Positions 1-8,955 of a DNA stretch of 19,817 nt are shown here, piece by piece (positions within the stretch are counted from its first letter, which is position 1; each line of letters begins with the position of its first letter). The notes beneath the pieces are model-generated. The model was not told where the DNA came from. It did no database searches and was given only the letters and a program-made list of their open reading frames with translations. The stretch covers positions 1-19,817 of the forward strand of contig CALBPW010000395.1 in NCBI GenBank assembly GCA_937899145.1, in the 5' to 3' direction. Source of the stretch: an uncultured Bacteroidota bacterium. GTDB taxonomy: Bacteria; Bacteroidota; Bacteroidia; Bacteroidales; SZUA-534. The position numbers and the translations under genes are program-made.

Positions 1-8
1 GAACACTC

Positions 9-26
9 GCGGTGCTCCTGCACCGC
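9..26. repeat. Short perfect hairpin (7-bp arms)
   Basis: Arms GCGGTGC (9-15) and GCACCGC (20-26) pair perfectly around a TCCT loop. No T-tract follows directly, so it is not a clear terminator. It could be the end of a dispersed intergenic repeat that starts before the window. The rest of 27-237 is AT-rich with long T runs, and I see no gene in it. Confidence 0.5.
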
Positions 27-85
27 TATATTCTCTCTGCTGATGTAATTTTTTTCAGAATAGCAAATGTTTTGGGGATTTTTTT

Positions 86-102
86 TAAATGAAAGAGCCG
101 TG
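86..102. repeat. Left copy of a 17-bp inverted repeat
   Basis: TAAATGAAAGAGCCGTG at 86-102 is the exact reverse complement of 19772-19788. In both copies a GGGG and a run of T lie just on the TAAATG side. This suggests a dispersed intergenic repeat present at both ends of the window in opposite orientation. Confidence 0.6.
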
Positions 103-237
103 CCTTCACATTTACACAGATTCATATCTTTTTTTTGTATTGAAAATTTTGCTTTTTTTACAATTGCAAGTTTTAAATTGCTAACCAATTGAATATTAAC
201 AAAGCGAATACTCTACAATTCGCATAACTTTCTGTAA

Positions 238-3200
238 ATGAGTGAGTCAATTTTAAGAGCACTGATGCAGCTTTTTGCAATCATTGCCAGCGCAAGCAAA
301 GAGGGAGTGAACGAAAAATCGCGGTCACTTGTTGAGTCGTATCTGAAAATGATGCTTAGCACAGAGCAAGTGGTTGAATATCTGTTCCTTTTCGATAAAT
401 ACGTTGAAGAGCGCAACGCAGGTGTAAAAAAAGACGACGGCAAGCAAGAGCGCAAGCGCACCTCGCTAAACTCGGTTAAAGTACTTCGCATCTGCGACCA
501 AATAAATGGTGAGCTTCAACAAGACCAGAAGTTGCTTGTTCTGCTTCAACTGCTTGAATTTATTAGTTTTGGCGAAGAGATAACCGAAAAAGAAATCGAC
601 TTTGTAAAAACCGTTTCCGACATCTTTAATATTCCTGAAGATGAATACTTTAACTGCTACGCTTTTACCCTGAATCCGCAAATCGAAAATATTCCACATA
701 AAGAAAATGTGCTACTGCTTGACAGCAACACAGAACCGAAATATGAAGATGTTAAACATCTGAAATTTAAAGATTTAAACGGTCGCATATTGGTTCTTCA
801 CTTGCAGTCAATCAATGCGTACGCATTCCGCTACGTTGGCGAAACCGACCTCTACCTGAACGGACACGGCATAATGCCAAACCGCACCTATATGCTGCCC
901 AAAGGCTCTGCCATCCGCAGTCCCCGCATCGGCTCAATTTATTATAGCGACATTGTATCGAAATTCATAAATGCGATGAATGCCGAAAAAGTGGTGTTTA
1001 CAGCAAAAGACGTTGAATTCCGCTTCAAGGGCAGCAAAAACGGCCTGCACAACTTCAATTTCTGTGAGCAAGGAGGCGAACTTATCGGCATTATGGGCGG
1101 CAGTGGTGTCGGAAAATCGACATTATTAAATGTGCTAAATGGCAATCTGTGTCCACAAAGTGGTGAAATTCTGATAAATGGCTACAATATTTATACCGAA
1201 AAAGAACAACTGAACGGAGTTATCGGTTTTGTACCACAAGACGACCTTTTGATTGAGGAGCTTACTGTATATCAAAATCTTTACTATAGCGCAAAACTTT
1301 GCTTCAGCAATTATACCGAAGAACAAATAAACGAAGCTGTCAACAAGGTGCTTGAAGACCTCGACCTACAAGCCACCGCTAACCTTGTGGTAGGCAATCC
1401 GCTAAACAAAACCATCAGCGGCGGACAACGCAAACGCCTAAACATAGCATTGGAACTCATTCGCGAGCCGCTTGTGATGTTTGTCGACGAGCCGACATCA
1501 GGCCTCTCGTCGATGGACTCTGAAATGGTGATGGACCTGCTAAAAGAGCAAACACTGAAAGGCAAACTTGTGATTGTCAATATTCACCAGCCATCATCAG
1601 TTATCTTCAAAATGTTTGACAAACTGCTTATTATGGACAAGGGCGGCTATCTTGTTTACTACGGAAACCCGATTGACTCCGTTGTGTATTTCAAGACAAT
1701 GAGCAACTACGTAAACGCCTCAGAGAGTGAATGTTACCATTGCGGGAACATCAATCCTGAGCAAGTGCTGCAAATACTTGAATCGAAGATTGTTGATGAA
1801 TACGGACGCACCACACATAAGCGCAAAACATCACCTGAGGAGTGGGCTGAGATGTACGAAAGACAATCGCAATCGAAAATAAAATTTGACACCGAAAAGC
1901 AAAAATTACCGAAAAACAACTTCAGCATACCCGGAATGTTCAAGCAGTTCCGCATCTTCTGCGAACGCAATATTCTATCAAAACTTGCCAACCGCCAATA
2001 TATGCTTATAAACTTCCTTGAAGCACCCGTTTTGGCACTCATTCTGGCATATTTCACAAAATATGTAGCTGGCGAAGGCGGCAATCCGAACGTTTTTGTA
2101 TTCAGCTCAAACGAGAATTTGCCAGTCTATTTGTTTATGGGCGTGGTAGTTGCGATTTTTATCGGACTGACAGTGAGTGCCGAAGAAATCATTCGCGACC
2201 GCCAACTGCTCAAGCGCGAATCGTTTCTCAACCTCAGCCACGTCAGCTACCTCAACAGCAAAATTGCCGTATTGTTCGTCATCTCAGCCATTCAAACACT
2301 ATCGTTTGTGCTGATTGGCAACTTTATAATGGAAATTCACGGAATGACGCTGGCTCATTGGCTGATACTCTTCTCAGCATCGTGCGTGTCAAATATGATT
2401 GGGCTGAACGTTTCAGCAGCCCTCGACTCGGTAGTTACAATCTACATCTTGATACCATTTTTGATAGTGCCACAGCTGCTTTTCAGTGGTACAATGGTCA
2501 AATTTGACAAGTTGAACAAATCAATAAGTTCGTTTGAAGTAGTGCCAGTTATTGGCGATTTGATGCCATCGCGGTGGGCATACGAGGCAATGGCAGTTAA
2601 GCAATTCCGTGATAATGAATATGAATGCGACTTTTTCGATATTGAACAACGCAAAAGCGAAGCAGCGTTTGTCGGCTCGTATTTAGTGCCGGCACTTAAC
2701 AATAAACTTGCAAAAATATCAACCGGCATTGACGAAGAAACACGGAATCAGATTGTCGGGCTGCTGCATACTGAGGTCGCTAAGCTAAACGCACGAACTC
2801 CACAACTGCAATTTGCTGATATTGAAAAAATTACCCCAGCCACTTTTGACGAATCGGCACAAGAAAACCTAAAACATCACTTAGACAAAATCGCAAAATA
2901 CTACCAGAAGAAACAAAATAAAGCGATAGCAGTTCTTGACCAAGTTATTAGTGAGAAAACCAAGGAGTTAGGCGGCAATAAGCAACTCGTTGAAATGAAA
3001 AAGAAATACACCAACGACGCGCTAACCAATTTTGTTACAAACCGCATCGAGATTGAGAAAATTCACGATATGGGCGACTACTTCGCGCAAGTGTCAGACC
3101 CAATATTTAAGCAACCTGAAAGCCGAATCGGGCGGGCTCACTTTTATGCCCCATACAAGCAAATCGGCAATTTGCAGATTGACACCTTCTGGTTTAACAT

Positions 3201-3294
3201 AATCTTCCTATGGCTCATTGCGGTTTTCCTTTACATAGTGTTGGTTGTTGACGGCTTGCGTTGGACGATTACAAAATTGACAGGGAGACGATAA
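238..3294 (+). CDS. ABCG-type ABC transporter, fused ATPase and permease with TerB-like N-terminus
   Basis: A 1018-residue fused exporter-type ABC half-transporter. Residues 1 to about 140 are helical and acidic and resemble a TerB-like domain; about 180-240 form a small beta-rich linker region. The ATPase follows with Walker A GGSGVGKST (287-295), Q-loop Q334, signature ISGGQ (393-397), Walker B ending D417-E418 and switch H450, so every catalytic motif is present. ATPase before permease is the ABCG order. Hydrophobic segments lie near 589-610, 630-648, 676-700, 706-728, 732-754 and 984-1008. The roughly 225-residue charged loop before the last segment is far longer than in typical ABCG proteins. 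The substrate cannot be read from the sequence. No Shine-Dalgarno precedes ATG 238. Similar proteins of about 1000 residues are known in Bacteroidota; the cargo is undefined. It appears monocistronic, with a terminator about 40 bases downstream. Confidence 0.9.
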   Translation: MSESILRALMQLFAIIASASKEGVNEKSRSLVESYLKMMLSTEQVVEYLFLFDKYVEERNAGVKKDDGKQERKRTSLNSVKVLRICDQINGELQQDQKLLVLLQLLEFISFGEEITEKEIDFVKTVSDIFNIPEDEYFNCYAFTLNPQIENIPHKENVLLLDSNTEPKYEDVKHLKFKDLNGRILVLHLQSINAYAFRYVGETDLYLNGHGIMPNRTYMLPKGSAIRSPRIGSIYYSDIVSKFINAMNAEKVVFTAKDVEFRFKGSKNGLHNFNFCEQGGELIGIMGGSGVGKSTLLNVLNGNLCPQSGEILINGYNIYTEKEQLNGVIGFVPQDDLLIEELTVYQNLYYSAKLCFSNYTEEQINEAVNKVLEDLDLQATANLVVGNPLNKTISGGQRKRLNIALELIREPLVMFVDEPTSGLSSMDSEMVMDLLKEQTLKGKLVIVNIHQPSSVIFKMFDKLLIMDKGGYLVYYGNPIDSVVYFKTMSNYVNASESECYHCGNINPEQVLQILESKIVDEYGRTTHKRKTSPEEWAEMYERQSQSKIKFDTEKQKLPKNNFSIPGMFKQFRIFCERNILSKLANRQYMLINFLEAPVLALILAYFTKYVAGEGGNPNVFVFSSNENLPVYLFMGVVVAIFIGLTVSAEEIIRDRQLLKRESFLNLSHVSYLNSKIAVLFVISAIQTLSFVLIGNFIMEIHGMTLAHWLILFSASCVSNMIGLNVSAALDSVVTIYILIPFLIVPQLLFSGTMVKFDKLNKSISSFEVVPVIGDLMPSRWAYEAMAVKQFRDNEYECDFFDIEQRKSEAAFVGSYLVPALNNKLAKISTGIDEETRNQIVGLLHTEVAKLNARTPQLQFADIEKITPATFDESAQENLKHHLDKIAKYYQKKQNKAIAVLDQVISEKTKELGGNKQLVEMKKKYTNDALTNFVTNRIEIEKIHDMGDYFAQVSDPIFKQPESRIGRAHFYAPYKQIGNLQIDTFWFNIIFLWLIAVFLYIVLVVDGLRWTITKLTGRR

Positions 3295-3331
3295 ATAACG
3301 GATTTTTTTATCTCAACAAATCACAAAAAAC

Positions 3332-3355
3332 GCACTCATTTCGGGTGCTTTTTTT
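3332..3355 (+). terminator. Rho-independent terminator of the ABC transporter gene
   Basis: Stem GCACTC (3332-3337) pairs with GGGTGC (3343-3348), with one G-U pair, and is followed by seven T. Flanking A and T runs can extend the stem. It lies 38 bases after the stop codon at 3294. Confidence 0.75.
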
Positions 3356-3385
3356 GTGTGAATCCAATATGTAACTTTAGATTTG
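3353..3385 (+). promoter_or_regulatory. Bacteroides-type promoter for the dus gene
   Basis: TAGATTTG (3378-3385) fits the -7 consensus TAnnTTTG. TTTG at 3353-3356 is a possible -33 box with a 21-base spacer, slightly longer than the usual 19. It overlaps the end of the preceding terminator. The expected transcript would have a leader of about 30-35 bases before ATG 3426. Confidence 0.5.
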
Positions 3386-3425
3386 CAAAACTTTCGCGCA
3401 AGCACCAACACAATACTTTTAAAAA

Positions 3426-4367
3426 ATGAGAATTTCGTTAGCACCAATGCAAGGCTACACTGATGCCATTTTTCGTTCAGCAATAAACAAGATTGGCGGC
3501 ATAGATGCTTTTTACGCGCCATACATGAAAATTGAAAACAACGCAATTAGCGCTAAATATTTGAATGACATTAGCACAGAACGAAACAACGGACTAAATC
3601 TTGTACCACAAATTTTGACCAATAAAGCCGAAGAACTGCTATTGGCCGCCAACGTTGTGGCAAGTTTAGGCTACACTGAACTAAATTGGAATTTAGGTTG
3701 CCCCTACCCAATGGTTACAAAACGCTGCATGGGTGCGGGTTTACTGCCTTTTCCCGACAAGATTGACAAAATTTTAAGCGAATTTGAAAACAAAAGCAAC
3801 ACAAACTTATCAATAAAAATCAGATTAGGACTTGAGTCGGAAGATGAAATATGGGAGGTGCTGAAAATACTCAACCAACATAAAATCAGCGAGATAATTA
3901 TACACCCACGCATTGCGCGACAAATGTACAAAGGCATTGCAAATCGAACTATAATCTCAACAATAATTGAAAAATCGGCAAACCCGATTGCATACAATGG
4001 CGACATTTCAAACACTACAGATGCCGGGCAAATAACCACTGAAAATAAGCAACTTTCGCATTTAATGATTGGCCGTGGATTACTATACAACCCATTTTTG
4101 GCAACCGAACTAAAAGGCACAAAAACAGACGCATACCAACGGCGAAGCAAACTGCAAAATTTTACGGAAAGCATTGCACAACAACAACTTACAAGACTGC
4201 AAGGAGCAGGACATTTTTTACAGAAAATGACAACTTACTGGGAGTATTGGTCGCAAATGTTTGTTAACCAGCACAAAATTTTTAAATCGATTAAAAAATG
4301 CCACTCAACAGCAGATTATGAATACATTACACAAAACATTTTCCGAAATGCCGAAATGGCGCGATAA
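3426..4367 (+). CDS. dus: tRNA-dihydrouridine synthase
   Basis: Flavin-dependent reductase that converts uridine to dihydrouridine in the D-loop region of tRNA. The 313-residue length is normal for the family. The N-terminus has the family start LAPMQGYTD (residues 5-13), which forms the FMN-binding beginning of the TIM barrel. NLGCP at 89-93 contains C92, the conserved cysteine taken as the catalytic proton donor. IKIRLG and IIIHPR in the middle, then YNGDI and MIGRGLLYNPF near residues 195-225, are the expected FMN phosphate-binding elements. The C-terminal helical domain is present. The start at 3426 is set by the N-terminal motif falling at residue 5. Which Dus subgroup (A, B or C) it belongs to, and so which uridine it modifies, is not clear. 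Confidence 0.93.
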   Translation: MRISLAPMQGYTDAIFRSAINKIGGIDAFYAPYMKIENNAISAKYLNDISTERNNGLNLVPQILTNKAEELLLAANVVASLGYTELNWNLGCPYPMVTKRCMGAGLLPFPDKIDKILSEFENKSNTNLSIKIRLGLESEDEIWEVLKILNQHKISEIIIHPRIARQMYKGIANRTIISTIIEKSANPIAYNGDISNTTDAGQITTENKQLSHLMIGRGLLYNPFLATELKGTKTDAYQRRSKLQNFTESIAQQQLTRLQGAGHFLQKMTTYWEYWSQMFVNQHKIFKSIKKCHSTADYEYITQNIFRNAEMAR

Positions 4368-4377
4368 GAAACAAAAA

Positions 4378-4397
4378 GAGGAGAGTTTCCTCTCCTC
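4378..4397 (-). terminator. Intrinsic terminator for the small minus-strand gene
   Basis: Perfect 8-bp arms GAGGAGAG (4378-4385) and CTCTCCTC (4390-4397) enclose a four-base loop. Read on the minus strand the stem is followed by TTTTTGTTT. On the plus strand no T-tract follows, so this serves the gene ending at 4420, 22 bases upstream on that strand. Confidence 0.75.
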
Positions 4398-4419
4398 AGC
4401 AGACACAGAACGCTAATTG

Positions 4420-4812
4420 TCAGAATATTTTGCCAATTATTTTCGCATTAGCGCCTTCATAAAATTTCACCCCTGTGATAGGCTCGTAACTTAATTGCAA
4501 AAACTGAAAAAGTTGCATTGCCACAAACTCACCATCAGCCGACGCACAAACTTCGAGCATATAATTTCCGATGTCCACCTTTTTCGGTTTAAAATCACCG
4601 ATGGCTTTTTCGAGCGAGCCGTTATCAGCATTAAGAATAGACGTTACGCGCTTTCCGTCGTCGGGCGAAAGTTCAAGTATTCGAATGTTGATTTCACTAT
4701 TTGTAGGTAGATAGGTGGCTGTTGTGCGCAACCCTAACAGCGATTTTTTGATGCCAATACGGCTATCGTTGCAAATGCTATTCCACATTTGCAAATTTTT
4801 TATGTTTGTCAT
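4420..4812 (-). CDS. Hypothetical protein, 130 residues
   Basis: I do not recognise this protein. From ATG 4812 it is 130 residues, with no signal peptide or membrane segment and a mixed alpha/beta composition, so probably cytoplasmic. The frame extends upstream to a TTG at 4854, but ATG 4812 is the better start because the extra 14 residues would lie in a stretch of palindromes that looks regulatory. The segment around residues 60-100 alternates hydrophobic and charged residues, as in a small beta-rich domain. A good minus-strand terminator follows 22 bases after the stop, which supports a real independent gene. It is convergent with dus. Confidence 0.6.
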   Translation of the reverse strand: MTNIKNLQMWNSICNDSRIGIKKSLLGLRTTATYLPTNSEINIRILELSPDDGKRVTSILNADNGSLEKAIGDFKPKKVDIGNYMLEVCASADGEFVAMQLFQFLQLSYEPITGVKFYEGANAKIIGKIF

Positions 4813-4836
4813 ATTTATTAACAATAAGTATATTAA

Positions 4837-4864
4837 GCACTTACGTAGTGCCAATTAAAATTGG
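4837..4864 (-). promoter_or_regulatory. Two adjacent palindromes upstream of the small minus-strand gene
   Basis: GCACT / AGTGC (4837-4841 and 4847-4851) is followed immediately by CCAATT / AATTGG (4851-4856 and 4859-4864). They lie 25-52 bases upstream of ATG 4812 on the minus strand, where an operator would be expected. No clear TAnnTTTG box was found next to them, so the regulatory role is inference. Confidence 0.35.
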
Positions 4865-4915
4865 TTCATTTTACACATCAATTTGGCTAACCGGTGTTCC
4901 GATAGCAATTGAAAA

Positions 4916-4939
4916 GGCAAATCGATTATGCGATTCGCC
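4916..4939 (-). terminator. Possible weak terminator for the secreted small ORF
   Basis: Arms GGCAAATCG (4916-4924) and CGATTCGCC (4931-4939) pair with one mismatch. On the minus strand the hairpin is followed by TTTTC. It lies 19 bases past the stop of the minus-strand ORF ending at 4958. The T-tract is short, so the call is tentative. Confidence 0.4.
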
Positions 4940-4957
4940 AATTATCAGAACTTATTG

Positions 4958-5347
4958 CTAACAAATAATCCGCCTAAGCGCTATCACATAGTAGAACCGT
5001 GGCGTAGTGTTGTGCAAAAGGCGCGCAGCCACGCGGCACAAAGGCGAGCGTTGAGATTTATTTGGTGAGCATGTACAATTTGAATCGGTGGAGCGGTCGG
5101 TTTTTCCGATATGCGTTGGCTGCAAACGTGTTGTTTCTGAGCCCGAAACTTGTGGTAACTGTTCAGTGCAAAGTATAGCATCGGCCGGTATTTGCTTTTG
5201 CGCTTCAATCGCATTTTCAACAGCTTTGTATGGCGATATTTGCACATCTACATTGCTGCCATATGCCAACACTTTAGCCGAGAAACAGCAAACAAAAACT
5301 ATCGAAAGCAATATGTTATATGCGATTTTTTGCATCAGTTTTTGCAT
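4958..5347 (-). CDS. Possible small secreted protein, 129 residues
   Basis: I do not recognise this ORF. The first 28 residues make a convincing Sec signal peptide: basic start, hydrophobic core IAYNILLSIVFVCCFSA and a cut site near VLA-YG. About 30 plausible mature residues follow (around 29-60). After that the composition is rich in Ser, Thr, Cys and Arg and looks less like a normal protein, so a frameshift or decay near residue 60 is possible. Upstream on the minus strand TATTTTTG fits TAnnTTTG, and a weak hairpin follows the stop. ATG 5335 (residue 5) is an alternative start. A gene is plausible at the N-terminal end; the full reading frame is uncertain. Confidence 0.4.
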   Translation of the reverse strand: MQKLMQKIAYNILLSIVFVCCFSAKVLAYGSNVDVQISPYKAVENAIEAQKQIPADAILCTEQLPQVSGSETTRLQPTHIGKTDRSTDSNCTCSPNKSQRSPLCRVAARLLHNTTPRFYYVIALRRIIC

Positions 5348-5495
5348 TGTTTAGTTTGGCAAAAATATAGAAGTTACTGAAATTCTTGCAATTTTTCTTT
5401 CTCAATACACTTTCTTCGGATTGTGCGGTAAGCATTTGTGGGGTGCCAAATACATTTTGATATGGCTCTTTCAACAAATTTTCTTTTTCCTGTAA

Positions 5496-5824
5496 CATCG
5501 CAATAAATTTGACCGGGAGGCTGCCACGCAAAATCTTGAACAAGCCAAAAACACACTTCTGAAAGAGATTCAACAAGTTATGTAAATGCCGTTGCTGCGC
5601 TCAAACGCCACGATGTCAGTCGGAAAGCCGTCAGCAGCGCCGACAAATCGTTTCGGCATGTAAAAGAGAAATTCGATTTGGGAATAGCGCCGCCACTTGA
5701 ATATGACGAAGCTGAAAACCGATTGGCACAAGCACAATCCACTTTTATACAATCGAAACACGAATACTTGTTCCGCATCAAAATATCAGATTTCTATTAT
5801 GGGCGCGAGTTGAAAAATAGATAG
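5496..5824 (+). pseudogene. Remnant of a TolC-family outer-membrane efflux protein (C-terminal part)
   Basis: Two overlapping frames encode consecutive pieces of one TolC-like C-terminus. The first (5496-5585) reads NKFDREAATQNLEQAKNTLL and then KEIQQ before running into TAA. The second begins at 5579 with YVNAVAALKRHD and continues through KFDLGIAPPLEYDEAENRLA to FYYGREL and a stop at 5824. In this family KEIQQ is normally followed by AYVNA, so loss of one base near 5577 explains the break. A stop (5493-5495) lies just upstream, and the N-terminal two thirds of the roughly 450-residue protein are not visible. The family forms the outer-membrane channel of RND and type I exporters; this copy cannot work. 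The family call is from remembered motifs. Confidence 0.75.
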
Positions 5825-5990
5825 CCAAACAAGTCAACAACATCATCTAACCAATTAAATCAGAATTTAAAAATGTAGTGCTGTTTCATAAAACGCCAGT
5901 GCTTTTACTCCCCACAACCCACTGCTACACATCAGTTTGCGCCTAAAAACAAAAAATTCACATCAATCAACTTAAAAAGTGAAAATGATA
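5825..5990. other. Gene-free stretch between the TolC remnant and the GAPDH promoter
   Basis: No coding region, strong hairpin or repeat was seen. The sequence is AT-rich and probably non-functional spacer or further decay of the efflux locus. Its right border is the GAPDH promoter. Confidence 0.5.
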
Positions 5991-6021
5991 TTTGTTTTTA
6001 CAACTCAATTATATACTTTTG
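5991..6021 (+). promoter_or_regulatory. Textbook Bacteroides promoter for GAPDH
   Basis: TTTG (5991-5994), a spacer of exactly 19 bases and TACTTTTG (6014-6021) match the primary sigma consensus TTTG-N19-TAnnTTTG. Transcription should start just downstream, near 6025-6030, leaving a leader of about 60 bases. A small hairpin (GGCTT 6025-6029 with AAGCC 6035-6039) would then sit at the very 5' end of the mRNA, where it could protect a highly expressed transcript. The last point is inference. Confidence 0.8.
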
Positions 6022-6083
6022 AGCGGCTTAAAAAAAGCCTATAGGAAAGAATTAAGTTTCTGAATTTTAATATTTTAAATTAA

Positions 6084-7088
<1,005 letters not shown>

Positions 7089-7110
7089 TTTAGAATTAAA
7101 CGATTATAAG

Positions 7111-7142
7111 AAAAAACCATCTCCGCAAGAGGTGGTTTTTTT
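7111..7142 (+). terminator. Strong terminator of GAPDH
   Basis: ACCATCTC (7116-7123) pairs with GAGGTGGT (7129-7136), with one G-U pair, around a CGCAA loop. A-tract and T-tract flank the stem; seven T run from 7136 to 7142. It lies 22 bases after the stop codon. The following 210 bases up to the next gene show no clear feature. Confidence 0.9.
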
Positions 7143-7354
7143 ATGGCTACACACAAAAATTGGCTCTATCCGATTACACCCAAATAAATCAGAGAAAATA
7201 ATCAATATAGAAACGCAAAATCTTGCATCTCCAACGCATTTTGGTCAGTTTTAATAAGTTAGAGAAAAAGAGGAAGACTAAATATTTAACTCAAAAAAAA
7301 TATTCTATTATGAGTTTTACATTATCTTAGCTACTTATATGGAAAGCGAAAGAT

Positions 7355-8911
7355 ATGATATATCCTATTGACGAACAAAATTTTGAGTGTTTACGTCGTG
7401 ATGGAAAGGTTTATGTTGATAAAACAGCATTAATTCATCAGATGATTTCGACACACAAATACTACTTTTTAAGCCGTCCGCGCCGATTTGGTAAGAGTTT
7501 GCTTATAAGCACTTTAAAGGCATATTTTCAAGGGAAACGCGAATTGTTTGAAAATCTTGCAATCAACTCGTTAACCAAAAATTGGACAGTTCACCCTGTT
7601 TTTCATTTTGATATGAGTACAGTTGTAGCCAACGATGCTTGCAGAACTCGTTTGTCGATTGAAAATCAACTTATAGAATATGAATTGCTTTACAACATAC
7701 CGCAAAATCCACAAATAACACTTGGCAATAGGTTTGGTACAATTGTCAAATCGGCAGTTAAACAATCAGGACAAACCGCCGTCGTACTGATTGATGAATA
7801 CGATGCTCCTATACTGAATGTCATCGACCATGATGAAGAAAAAATTGATGAATTTAGGTCGATACTGAATGAATTTTTTTCATCTCTTAAAGATTTATCT
7901 GAAAATCTGCGATTTGTGTTAATAACAGGCATTACAAAATTTTCGCAAATGTCGATATTCAGCAAACTGAATAACTTGAATAACATCAGTATGGATAGCG
8001 AATACGATACCATTTGTGGAATCAGTAACGAGGAACTTACTACAACACTAAAGCAAGGTATTCAAAATTTGGCAAAAACAATTGATGAAAGTTACGAAGA
8101 TACAATAACACTACTCCGCCAGCACTACGATGGGTATCACTTTAGTTCAGCAATGAATGATGTTTACAATCCATTTAGCATTCTTAATGTGCTGAGTAAA
8201 AGACGATTAGATAATTATTGGTTTGGTTCGGCTACACCAACATTTCTGCTTAAACTAATAAAGAAGAATAATGGAATATCGATAAACAATATTGAAAATG
8301 CGAGAGTAACCTCGGCCTCATTTGATAAAGCTGCCGAAAATTTGACAGATTTTGTTCCAATGCTTTTCCAAAGTGGATACCTAACAACCAGAGATTTCAA
8401 TCGGCAAACACAAGCCTATACTCTTGGTTTTCCGAACGATGAAGTGAGAGTTGGAATGAGCCAGACATTGCTTACTGCACTCACATCAAATGCTATAAGC
8501 AAAAGTGCCGACACGTTTTATATTGATTTTAGAGATGCAATTTTTACAAATGATATTGACAAATGTCTTGTCCTAATCCGCACATTTTTAGGGAAAATAC
8601 CATCGCGATTATCGCAACACCGCGAAGATTATTTCCAAACAATATTGTATAGTGTTTTCAAAATGTGCGGTGCTAACATCCGTTGTGAAGTTGAAGTGTC
8701 GGCAGGTAAATTAGACATTCTAATGCAAACATCTACTACAACTTACATAATGGAACTAAAATATGATAAATCGCCCAACGAAGCTTTAAAACAAATTGAT
8801 AGCAAAAATTATCCTTTTGCATACGCCGACAGCAACCAGAAAATAGTGAAAGTAGGAATAAATTTTTCACTAAAATTAGGGACATTAATGGAGTGGAAAA
8901 TAGTTGAATAA
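7355..8911 (+). CDS. AAA-ATPase-like protein with C-terminal PD-(D/E)XK nuclease-like domain
   Basis: A 518-residue member of the AAA-ATPase-like / DUF1703 family, found in many paralogous copies in Bacteroidales and some Firmicutes. Its biological role is not established; nucleic-acid cleavage driven by ATP is only inferred from domains. The characteristic N-terminal YVDKT (20-24) leads to an unusual Walker A, RPRRFGKS (41-48). Walker B is VVLIDEYDAP with D147 and E148. ITGITKFS lies where sensor 1 would be. The middle (about 230-380) is helical. The C-terminal nuclease-like core has D454 in GKLDIL and the pair E467-x-K469 in MELKY, followed by the ALKQI helix, so its catalytic set looks complete. 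Start ATG 7355 is the first in frame. It stands alone, and a transposase remnant lies next to it. No clear promoter was found. Confidence 0.85.
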   Translation: MIYPIDEQNFECLRRDGKVYVDKTALIHQMISTHKYYFLSRPRRFGKSLLISTLKAYFQGKRELFENLAINSLTKNWTVHPVFHFDMSTVVANDACRTRLSIENQLIEYELLYNIPQNPQITLGNRFGTIVKSAVKQSGQTAVVLIDEYDAPILNVIDHDEEKIDEFRSILNEFFSSLKDLSENLRFVLITGITKFSQMSIFSKLNNLNNISMDSEYDTICGISNEELTTTLKQGIQNLAKTIDESYEDTITLLRQHYDGYHFSSAMNDVYNPFSILNVLSKRRLDNYWFGSATPTFLLKLIKKNNGISINNIENARVTSASFDKAAENLTDFVPMLFQSGYLTTRDFNRQTQAYTLGFPNDEVRVGMSQTLLTALTSNAISKSADTFYIDFRDAIFTNDIDKCLVLIRTFLGKIPSRLSQHREDYFQTILYSVFKMCGANIRCEVEVSAGKLDILMQTSTTTYIMELKYDKSPNEALKQIDSKNYPFAYADSNQKIVKVGINFSLKLGTLMEWKIVE

Positions 8912-8955
8912 CAAATAAAACACTGAATATTAGTTACATAAAATAAATTAACATA

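Noticed and set aside
5088..5354. An 88-codon plus-strand frame opposite the small secreted ORF
   Set aside because: Cys-rich without pattern, and no promoter; the minus-strand signal peptide is the better reading.
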